Below, one piece after another: positions 55,599-64,000 of a DNA stretch of 64,000 bases. The notes under the pieces are model-generated. The model made no database searches. It had not been told where the DNA came from and saw nothing but the letters and a program-made list of their open reading frames with translations. The position numbers and the translations under genes are program-made. The DNA is from Endothia cerciana. Lineage: Eukaryota; Ascomycota; Sordariomycetes; Diaporthales; Cryphonectriaceae. The stretch is from positions 186,001 to 250,000 of the forward strand of contig JALRMH010000034.1 of NCBI GenBank assembly GCA_026119935.1, given 5' to 3'. The first letter of the stretch is position 1; each line of letters begins with the position of its first letter.

Positions 55599-58500
55599 AT
55601 GTCCTATCTCTCGACGCTCGCAGAACGCTTCGTCGAGCAGGATGGTCTGTCGACCGAGGAGAAAGACAAGATCATCACAGAAGCCTCCGACTGTAAGATC
55701 CGCTCTCCTCTCACAAGCCATGCGAGATCAAATCTAATCCTATACGAAGACGTCAGGTTCGGTTGGAAGTACCACCGTGACAATTCTCAGTCGCCGGCCA
55801 CCCAGCTGGCAATGTCGATACAGCGCTGGTTGTCTTCGCCGAGTGATAATGGCGACTACGATGGCGATGAAGGCGTAGCTTCAGACGTAGGCAGCATCGA
55901 GAAGACTGCAAGAGGTGAGTGCTAAATCCAAGTGCGTTCTGCACGGGAGACCTAGGCTCGAAACTGACGAACAGCAGCTCACAAATTCCTTTCCCGGACA
56001 TTGAATACCTTGCCCAGGTCGACCTTACAACCGCGAGAAGGTGAGTTTGCCTCTTGACATCAGGATCGAAGTTTCTAACGGCGGCATGCAGTCAAACTTT
56101 TTCTGAACTTCTTCAGCTCGATGTATCAACTTCAGGACGCCAGTATATCAGCTGCGACGGAAGCCCTGACTAGTTTGGTCTGGATGGACAACTTCGACCT
56201 CTCTACGGCCGGCGACGTTCTCTCCACCATTGGTTCCATGGATCCCGAGAACTACACCAAACAGCTTCCAAAGACGCGATCGGAGATTCTACAGTTAATC
56301 AAGATACTCCTCAGTGGACAGTGCGGGGCAGTTCTCCAGCGGCGTCAGGATGGTAGCGAGCATCTCGTCAAGGTTTTAGGACTTGCTGGGAAGGAGAGAG
56401 ACCCTCACAATCTCTTGCGATGGTTTCGCGATCTGAATGCAATCCTCAAACAGAGCATCGTATCGAAGGAAGTTGCGGACGCAGCCTTCGAGTCCTTCTC
56501 TCCTTTCTTTCCTATTTCCATCCGCAAATCGACTGCCGCTGGTCCTGAAGTCACCGAGCAGCAGTTGAAGGATGCCTTGAATTCTTGCTTCTCCTCAAAT
56601 GGGCATCTGGCCCACCGTACCATTCCTTTCCTTGTGGAGAAGCTCGACGGCGGAGCAAGTTTGACCGCTGCGGCCAAGGTTAGTGTCCCCAGAGCGAGTA
56701 CTCCGTCCCTGGTGTTGTCTGTCTTTCCTTTCCGATGTCTTTTCTGCTTGTTCGGTTCTCTGTCCTCTGTATTCATACTAACATACTCAGCTCGATATCC
56801 TCCGGACTATTAAGGCATGTGTTGAGGGCTACGAGCCCATCGAGACTTACGTCTTGCCTTATCTTCCTCAAATCTGGTCCTCACTGAAATATGAGGTCAG
56901 GAACGGCGAAGCCCCGGAAGCCATCCAGGAAACATTATTAGTCTTCGAGACAGCAACAAGGCGTCTTGCGCAGCAAGATCCCCCCATCCATCTGAAAGAT
57001 TTCGTTGACACCATTTGGAACGATTGCGCTGAGGACTTCTTCGAGAATCCAGCCTACACTGAGCAGCTCGGCTCTATCCTGATCAGTGTGGCACGAGCAC
57101 ACCTTGAGCCTTTCCGACAGATCAGCCCTCGTATCGTCGATGCTGTCGACCGGGCTATAGCTCAACCAAAGTCGGCTGCACACACAAAGACCCTCCTTCT
57201 GATCCTCAACAACCTCCTCCGTGCTCGTCGTCAACTAATGGCCCTACCATCAACTCGTCCCGAGACACAGGAGGAGGGCTTATTGACGCTGGCTCGTGGC
57301 ATTTACCTCACCACGCTGAAGGAAAACGCGGTGGACGATCCAAACAGGGAGCAAGTTGAGGTCGCCAAAGAGGCCCTCGAGGGACTCGCCCAAATTGTGC
57401 AGCAGCCGTGTTCCGAAGACGCCGAAGCCGATAACGCGACTAGTCGCAACAAAGACATGCTTCAGGAGATTTGTTCGACCTTGACATTCCGCTACATGAA
57501 CGATTTCGGCATTCGCCCTGCAGCTCCGTCAGATGCATACAAAGCCGTCGAGGAGGCGGCCGGTCAAGCTTTGCGAACGACAGTGAGGTGCTATCCAGAG
57601 GGTTACGGTAATATTGTTTCGAATCTGCTCAACGAAATCGCCAAGAGGAGCTGGGCAGGGACGCCTTCCGAGCGATCCTTCAATGCCCTCCAAAACTCCT
57701 GCTCCAAACTTGCGCATATCGGCTGCACAGTCACACCCGACACCAGATCAGTAGCCGTCGTCAATTTCAGTATCTTTACAGGCAGTATGCTCAAACTCCT
57801 TGGCGTACTCTTCACCTCGAAGGCCAACTTCAGAGCTTCCGCCTGGGTTGTTCATGCTCTTCATGAAGGCATTCTCGGCTTCATGCGGACTGCGGAGGTA
57901 CAACGCTTCCTTGAAATTATCTGGGGTTTCAGTCAGGGGGAGACAGCATGGAATTTCACGTCAGTTGAAACTGCCGTCAAGCACATATTGCCTACCTTTC
58001 CGAATCTTGTCTCAGGGCAATTCACTCAGTTTGAACCCTCTCAGGTGGTGCACCTGTCAGTGAAGGGCCCTAAGTCGCAGGATGCAGCCTTTGTGGGTTC
58101 GTTCCTCCAGCTGGGTATCTACATCATGACCCAGTTGTACCAGACCGCCACTGAGGAGAAGGAGGATAGTACCGAGGGCATCCGGCTCCATCTCAGTGAG
58201 TATCTGAGGCTCACCGCCGGCGAGGTCGACACCCAAAGGGGCTCTTTGGAGTCTCAGGAACTTTGGAGAGACAGATATCTTGAAGTGGTCGGTAACATTG
58301 GTAACGTTCTCCTCGTCGACCTGGGTCTGTCCGCTCAGCAGGCCCTGAAGTTGCATGAACAGATCGTGGGGTGTTTCCGTCCGCTGGGGTCTGGTCATCA
58401 GGGACGCTCCTGGGAATACCATGCCGATAGTGTGATTGCTAAACTGTCTCGTGGGGTCGCTTGTGCAGTTCGCCCCGAGGTTGTACTGGATCTGGTTAGG

Positions 58501-59592
58501 AAGCTCCAAGAAATCCCAAACCATGTTGTGTCATGCTGACAGCTCTGCTTTTGACAGGATACCGACATCTACGACCTGCTCGTTGGCGATTTTGGGTCGA
58601 TCTCGCAGCTTCCGCCAAAGACCCTCCTGGCAAGGGATCAGATCGCCTATGAGCTTGCCAACAAATACGATACTCAGTCCCCCGTGACGACCGACCTCAG
58701 GGGCAGGAGGCAGCAAGCTTGGGCCAAGACGTTGGCCGAGATCACGGAGGCCTTGTTCGATGCGAGCAGTATGGTCAATATGCCTTTAGAGAAGTTCTCC
58801 CGCATTGTACATGTTCTCACTGGAGCGCTTAGGCGTGGAGATCAGTTCATCGCAGGAGATTTGTACGTGGCAATCAGCCATGCGGCGTCGAATGGTGGCC
58901 CTCAGCGCGGAAAGTACATGGCACGGATCCTCAACCTACTGTTTCGGGCCCCGGACGAGCCTGCTGCAGGACGCCATGACCACACCATACAGAAGCGTCT
59001 CTACCAACAGCGGCTGTACTATCAGTGCATCCGGCCGGTTCTGCAGGACGCATATCCGCTGAGCCCAGAGGGGAAGGATTCCGTTACTCTCGCGATCTAC
59101 GTGCTCCACGCTGTTAGGAACCTCACGTTGAAGCAGTACGAGGAGGACAGAGCTGTAATCCTCAGGATCGCCCTCGCAGCAATGCAAAAGGCTGAGGATC
59201 TCTTCGACATCAACTCTGCTTGTGCAATCGTGCTTCACCTAACCAACGCTTCCATAGGTGATCACATCTCTACCATCATTGCCGCCTGCAAGCACGTCTA
59301 CCAAAAGGGGATGAACGTCACTCCGGCCAGCGACAGCCCTGCGAGTTTCTGGAAGGAGGAGCCGCTCAAGGACATCAAGCCGCGATTCGTGCAGAAGGCC
59401 GATCCGATCGAGATCCGCAAGAAGTCCATCCGTCTTTTGCGACTGCTGCCAGACAGACTTGAAGAGACGGTCGTCCGACCCCATGTCAACGCTGTGTTGA
59501 TGCATCTGGCGAGTGTTCAGGCTGACAAGTCCCGAGAGGTTCGTCAGCTGGCGCAGGAGGCGAAGAATGAGTGGATCAAGGCTGGGGAGTGA
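55599..59592 (+). CDS. MMS19: MMS19/MET18, cytosolic Fe-S cluster targeting factor
   Basis: The exons are 55599-55914 (see below), 55978-56040, 56092-56678, 56791-58494 and 58558-59592, for about 1,215-1,235 residues, somewhat longer than yeast Met18. It is an all-helical HEAT-repeat protein. The N-terminal MMS19 domain shows EVKLFLNFFSSMYQLQDASI and the block ILRTIKACVEGYEPIE...LPQIWSSLKYEVRNGE. The C-terminal HEAT repeats end with VRPHVNAVLMHLASVQADKSREVRQLAQEAKNEWIK. Mms19 acts in the CIA targeting complex, which hands Fe-S clusters to DNA polymerases, helicases (XPD) and primase. The first exon stays open throughout, yet has a possible GTAAGA donor at 55693 with several AG acceptors (55749 keeps phase), so a first intron of about 57 bases cannot be decided. 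All other junctions agree in phase. Confidence 0.92.
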
Positions 59593-60406
59593 ACAGATCC
59601 ATGACCAGTTTTGAGAGAGACAACTTGCCGCCTGCTGCGCCATTGGAGACCTTCCGTATCTGATCAAACACTTCTTGGGCCTTCTTGCTGTTCAATAGGT
59701 CTCTGGGAGTTTTGCGAAGCAATCGAAGCTATAACAGTGGCAAGGAACTAATGTCGATGTGGTCTGAAAGATGTTTATGGTGTATGCTATCAAGCTTTCA
59801 GGCACGGCGCTGGGGCCTAAGCATGGCGATGGCTTTGAAGAGTTACAGGCACAGGAGGGTGCAAAAGATTTTCTGATGTTTTTCTTTCCTTCCCAGGTGG
59901 AAACGATTTGACGGCCACGGTTAAGACTGCACCTGGTTATAGGTTGGATGCTAGTTCACTTTGACAATCACGAAATAGTCTGCTTGTTGACCACATCGTT
60001 TGGTGTTGGGGGTTTGGTTTCTCTCTCAGGAAAGATACCCGGACATATGGCGGACAGGACAAAAAATGGCGAAAGGATCAGCAGGTAATGAAGTTGAACA
60101 ATGTACAGCAAAATGCCTGCTTTCGAAAGACTGAAACTATCAGCCATGGTGTAGAGAGAATGGCCAAGGGTCTTCTGATACATTGATATCAATACGGGGT
60201 ATCTCTGCCTTTATTACCGACGGGGTGGAGGTTCCTGTAGATATGTCAGAAGATTAATGCAGCCACGCCTCATTTTCTGTCCCTTAAACGGAAGGGCTTC
60301 TCTCAGTTGAGCAATCCAGTTGGACAAGTAGCAACAATCACCATTTCAACTCCCAGCTAGAAGAAGCACGGTCAAGTCTTGCAGAACCTCTTCAAGACCA
60401 CCAAAA
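59593..60406. other. Convergent intergenic region
   Basis: 3' flanks of MMS19 and of the signal-peptidase gene. No gene or RNA is recognised. Confidence 0.5.
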
Positions 60407-61267
60407 CTACACCTTTCTCCTCTTTCCGCCCTTCTTTGCTGCCGACCCCGTCGTCTCAGCGGCCGCTCCACCAGCGATCATAGCATCCAGCTCCTCACCA
60501 GTAAAGTCCTCAGAGGACACAGCCGGCACGGCAGCAGCATTTGCCCTCTTGGAATCCACCTGACCCACAACAGAGATATTTGAGGCGAGCATGGTCTGGA
60601 AGGGGTTGGCGACGAAGTGACCCTTCGTATCGAACCAATCGGTGAAGGAGCGGGCGAGGGTGAAAGTCTGGGGCTTGCCGGACCCGGGGGTGATGGTTAT
60701 AGTGAGGTTGTAGATGGGGACATTTTTCTTGGTGGAGGTTGCGATTGTGATCTGGAGAGAGAGCATAAATATCAGCGTTGTGCTTGGGTCATATGAAGTG
60801 TCCACCTGTTGGGGTGACATCTCGGCGGAGTCCTTGGCCACCAGGGAAGAGCCACCCAAAAAAGCAAGGCGAGAGTAGCATACCGTCTCCCCGCTAGGCG
60901 CGGTCCCCACATAGACAATGCCCTTCTCCTTCAGCCATATCCAGAGTGTCAGGGCTGAGTTCAGTATCGAGTAGACCACCACTGCGGCAGCCGTGTAGTA
61001 CTTTGTGCTCTCGAAGCCGAACTTGTAGTCCCAGAGGAAACAGGCGGCGGCGATGAAGAAGGCCGAGTAGCCAAGCCCCAGGCGTACATCCGTCAGTGTG
61101 TGGGACTGCTTGAACTTGAGGGAGTTGAGGTAGTTGGGGAGGGCATCGTCAGAGGTGTTCTTGAGGTCTGAGAGAAGATCTTAATTAGCTGCTGTCGGCA
61201 GAGATGAGATGGAGGTGGCATTACCGGCGAGGTTGTAGACCGTGATCCTCTCCTTGGAGACCGCCAT
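60407..61267 (-). CDS. SPC2: Signal peptidase complex subunit 2 (SPC25)
   Basis: Three exons, 61267-61225, 61167-60884 and 60751-60407, give 223 residues. Splicing joins TVYNLA to DLKNTSDDALPNYL and GTAPSGET to ITIATSTKK in phase. Two close membrane segments (YSAFFIAAACFLWDY and YYTAAAVVVYSILNSALTLWIWL, residues about 50-95) are separated by a short lumenal loop with KFGFESTK. The C-terminal cytosolic part holds the family's beta-rich region (NVPIYNLTITIT, FTDWFDTKGHFVANPF), an acidic region and a basic tail (KKGGKRRKV). Spc25 stabilises the ER signal peptidase complex, tunes its choice of cleavage site and contacts the Sec61 channel. It is divergent from EMC3, with 383 bases between start codons. 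Confidence 0.93.
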
Positions 61268-61650
61268 GGCTGGATGGTCTTATGGGGCGGCTCTTTGGAT
61301 TTCAGAACGTCGGAAATGTGCAAAGGGCGTGGACAGAGCTTGGGAGCTCTGGGAGTTTATGTTGTGTCGGAGTGTGAAGCTGGTTGCGCCGATCTGTCAT
61401 CAAGGGTCTCAGAGGGGGAGCTGCCTGCCCGTGGTACAGCCTGCCCGTGGTACAGCCTGCCCGTGGTACAGCCTCTGTCCAGGGGGTCTCAGCTCCAGCG
61501 GCAGAGCGGGTCCAACCCTGGAACTAAGCAAGCTTCGGCGGCGGGGGCTGGTGAGCCGCAAGCACCACCACAGCACACTTCAGAGCTCCGGCCAGGGACA
61601 GCTTGGACATCTTGGACCAAACCTCAAGGCACCAGCACACTGCCTGCACC
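61268..61650. promoter_or_regulatory. Bidirectional promoter region between SPC2 and EMC3
   Basis: 383 bases separate the start codons of two genes for ER membrane-protein biogenesis, so the promoters must be shared or adjacent. The region is GC-rich without a clear TATA box and contains a 16-base unit repeated three times. Joint regulation is inferred from the layout. Confidence 0.6.
61424..61471. repeat. Three perfect tandem copies of a 16-bp unit in the SPC2/EMC3 promoter
   Basis: The unit CCTGCCCGTGGTACAG occurs three times with no mismatch, in the middle of the shared promoter. Each copy contains CCGTGG (reverse complement CCACGG). Whether a factor binds it is unknown. Confidence 0.9.
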
Positions 61651-62700
61651 ATGGCTCAAGTGCCAGTGCAGACGATCCATAGGGATCCCCAGTTATTGTG
61701 AGCTCATGCGACGCACCCTCTTCGGATGTCGGCCTGGCTGACGGCCCTTCTAGCTACTGGATCCTCCTCCCCATCACGGTGGTCATGGTACGGGACCATC
61801 CTTTTCTCGCAGCCCATTAGACCTCAGACGTACACTGACACCCGCCGTCTCAGGTTCTGACTGGCATTCTCCGCCACTATGTCAGCGTCATGCTCGCCAG
61901 CCCCCCCAAGGCCCTCGACCAGAAATCACAGCGCGAGCAGCGGTCGCTCTTGCACGGCATCAACGTGCGGTCCAACTTCCACGTGCTCTCGAAGCGATCC
62001 TTCAGCGTCCGCCGCGATGCGTTGACAGCAGCCTACGAGTCCGGCGCGTACCTGAAGGCGCCCGAGAACAGGGGCCAGGCACCGCCGAACCCGATGACGG
62101 ACCCCAATGCCATGGAGGGCATGATGGGTGCCATGAAGGGGCAGATGGCCATGATCATCCCAAACACGCTGATTATGAGCTGGATCAACGCGTTCTTCAG
62201 CGGCTATGTGATCAGTAGGTTCAGAATGAGAAGCGGGAGGCGCGACCTTGGGTGGGGAGTGTAGCGCTGACGAGACAATCTGTGCAGTGAAATTGCCGTT
62301 CCCCCTAACCATCAAGTTCAAGAGCATGCTCCAGGCCGGGGTAGCCACCAAGGACATGGACCCCAGGTGGATGTCTAGCATTTCATGGTACTTTTTGTGT
62401 ATTTTCGGACTACAGCCCGTCTTCAACTTTATCCTTGGGAGTGACAATGGTATGCGTCCCCTATCGTCTCCTTGGACATCCTCCTCTCGTTGTGCTTCCA
62501 AGCTAACGGTTCTTCTGCCAGCCGCCAACCAAATGGCCCAGCAGATGGGTCAGATGGGACCCCAACAGCAGCAAATGTTTGGTCCTGGTGTGGATCCCGA
62601 CAAGCAGTTCCTGGGTGAGGCCGAGAATCTTGCTGTCATTGAGCATTATTCCGTCCTTGATGATGTGGAGGACCGGTTGCTCGAGGGTACCAGGGCTTGA
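61651..62700 (+). CDS. EMC3: ER membrane protein complex subunit 3 (EMC3)
   Basis: Five exons, 61651-61697, 61754-61787, 61854-62214, 62288-62449 and 62522-62700, give 260 residues with every phase matching. The order is typical of the family: a short cytosolic start (QTIHRDPQ), then the first membrane helix (LFYWILLPITVVMVLTGILRHYV). A cytosolic coiled region with basic residues follows, then two C-proximal helices (MIIPNTLIMSWINAFFSGYVI and SWYFLCIFGLQPVFNFILG) and a Gln/Met-rich cytosolic tail. EMC3 belongs to the Oxa1/YidC insertase superfamily and forms the insertase core of the EMC, which inserts tail-anchored and multi-pass proteins into the ER. It is divergent from SPC2 and convergent with RPC25, about 110 bases away. 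Confidence 0.95.
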
Positions 62701-62810
62701 TCCCAGCCAATAACCTTGTGGCGGAGACCGGGTGGGCGCTCGTCCCGAGATGTAGACATACAAACACACACGGGCCATCTCAATGTGATGGCCGGTCGGA
62801 CAGAAATTCT

Positions 62811-63647
62811 TCAGAGCTCCCACCACAGCGTGCATCCCAGGCCTTGCGCCTTCATGCTCCCCTTGACGACGTAGGGCGGAAGTCTCGCCTCTTGCGGTGT
62901 GTCCTCGCCTGGGGCAACAGAGGGCTTCGTGGGGGTCTGGTCGTTCCACTCCTCACCGGTGACGGCGAGGCGGACAGTCTCATGGATGTCCCAGTAGAGA
63001 GGGCCGTTCTCGCTCTCCCAGACCCAGAGCTGCTCGTTGTGGTCGTACTGACAGCCCTCGGGCAGCTCCTCGGCCTCGACGAAGATGTTGTCGAAGAAAT
63101 CAGTGCGGACTGAAACACGAAATCAGCTGGTGCCCGTTCTGAATCTGCGCAGGGCGCCCAGGTACGAACCGTGAATGCCGTCTGGCGAACACCTGCTGAT
63201 ACGGCCCATAATGACCTCGCCCTTGAAAGGCCGGAAGACAACGAGGCGGAACTCGGCTATGATAGCAAAAAATCAGTCCTCCAGTCCCCAAACAAGGATG
63301 CTATCGGCACAGGGTGGGATTACCGTTCACGTTTGCGGTTCCGGTACCATGACCGATGAGACCTTCAGAGGCCCACAGGAGATCGTAGAGGCAGACGCAG
63401 AGCCCGATTTTCTGGATTACCTGTTCTCAGACGGTCAGTCATGGTCCTGCCCAAGATCTCCCTCTCCATGGTGGGGCGCACCTTGTTGGCATATTTGGCA
63501 TTGATGTTGTCCTCAATGGCCTGCATGCTCTTCTTGTGAAAGTCCTGGGGGGTGATCTGGACCAGATCCGCAATTTTTGTCTCAAGCGCATGTCAGCATA
63601 GGTAGAGACATATACAATAGCAAAGGGCTGCATACCAGGATAAACAT
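62811..63647 (-). CDS. RPC25: DNA-directed RNA polymerase III subunit RPC25/RPC8
   Basis: Five exons, 63647-63636 (12 bases, MFIL), 63580-63482, 63420-63324, 63256-63170 and 63109-62811, give 197 residues in full phase. The N-terminal SHS2-like tip domain reads TKIADLVQITPQDF...NINAKYANKVIQKIGLC. The OB/S1-like domain follows with FRLVVFRPFKGEVIMGRIS. A DFFDNIFVEAEELPEGCQYDHNEQLWVWESE block is characteristic of the Pol III (Rpc25) branch rather than Rpb7, and the end is GLGCTLWWEL. Rpc25 pairs with Rpc17 as the stalk of Pol III and helps initiate 5S and tRNA gene transcription in the nucleus. The small first exon (4 codons) is needed to give the conserved N-terminus. Confidence 0.94.
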
Positions 63648-64000
63648 TTTTGCTTTGGGCCCTTGGAATCCCTCTTAGGGATTCAAGCTGGGAGACTGGT
63701 GGTAATTGGGGGCGCTTCGAGCCTTGAGTATGTCCAGGCTCCAATCACGTCTGAAAAGGGTGGATGGTTTTTGGTCGGCGACGAGTCACTACTAGCATCC
63801 TCTGAGGGCCAGCTGTGGCAGAGCACACAGACTCGGATGATCTCTCAGTTCACGTGTAGCCTTCCAGAGACGTACTCGCTTCCCAGCCTCCATCCAGCAA
63901 TCAGTCAAAGTTGCAGGTAGGTTTTCACAGTGACTTCGTACAATACTGAGCTCCAGGGCCGGCGGGCACGGCAGTGGAAGTGATTCAGAGAGCCTGCACG
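63648..64000. other. Upstream region of RPC25 to window end
   Basis: No gene is supported. It presumably contains the RPC25 promoter. Confidence 0.5.

Noticed and set aside
62852..63241. 129-codon Ser/Arg-rich minus-strand frame
   Set aside because: Out-of-frame shadow of RPC25 exons 4-5 reading through the intron.
1..64000. tRNA, rRNA, CRISPR, LTR or terminal inverted repeats
   Set aside because: I looked for cloverleaf-like stretches, repeated spacers and paired repeats by eye and found none I could support; a tRNAscan or repeat-finder run would be decisive.

Overview
The window is nuclear DNA of a filamentous ascomycete (Pezizomycotina; Sordariomycetes is my best guess, from protein similarity recalled by eye). 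The genes are compact and carry many 50-100 bp GT-AG introns. They include a FlbC-type C2H2 regulator, a HET-domain relic, a secreted glucuronoyl esterase (CE15) and fungal versions of housekeeping proteins. There is no operon logic, no CRISPR and no prophage, and I found no rRNA or tRNA gene. All exon models come from splice consensus plus reading-phase agreement at every junction. Many listed open frames in the GC-rich parts are chance frames.

Layout. 1-15.8 kb: a gene desert rich in poly-G/C and poly-T runs, with one clear gene, the FlbC-like zinc-finger regulator (5457-6762, +). 15.8-17.8 kb: relics of a TPR (NLR-type) protein and of a fungal HET-associated kinase-like domain. 18.8-24.6 kb: NSA2 (60S ribosome biogenesis), a 10-exon MFS transporter of the allantoate/pantothenate type, and a divergent 2-oxoglutarate/Fe(II) dioxygenase. 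25.1-28.5 kb: two decayed genes, a TDP2-like phosphodiesterase and a copper amine oxidase. 29.0-33.6 kb: an intact aldo-keto reductase and a GNAT acetyltransferase. 36.2-38.9 kb: a frameshifted secreted Cys-rich protein and a decayed HET-domain gene. 39.4-51.8 kb: an uncharacterised, probably mitochondrial membrane protein, a frame-broken Ser/Pro-rich tail-anchored protein, a GST/eEF1B-gamma-like protein, CE15 glucuronoyl esterase, an NAD-dependent epimerase-like protein and a membrane-anchored disordered protein. 53.4-63.6 kb: a dense housekeeping block with MTD1 (folate), MMS19/MET18 (Fe-S cluster targeting), SPC25/SPC2 (signal peptidase complex), EMC3 (ER membrane complex) and RPC25/RPC8 (RNA polymerase III).

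The conserved genes look intact and their phases add up exactly. The accessory part (about 15-39 kb) holds decayed genes. At least three of them (TDP2-like, amine oxidase, HET) have stop codons exactly where the family has Trp or another conserved residue. TGG to TAG is a CpA to TpA change on the other strand, the signature expected of RIP (repeat-induced point mutation) or a similar C-to-T process. Three of the relics belong to fungal allorecognition or NLR-like families, so the region looks like a graveyard of incompatibility genes between conserved blocks. I saw no convincing undescribed multi-gene system. The best novelty candidates are the unassigned mitochondrial-type protein (39418-40382), the WLDD-repeat protein (41536-43273) and the RIP-like decay pattern.
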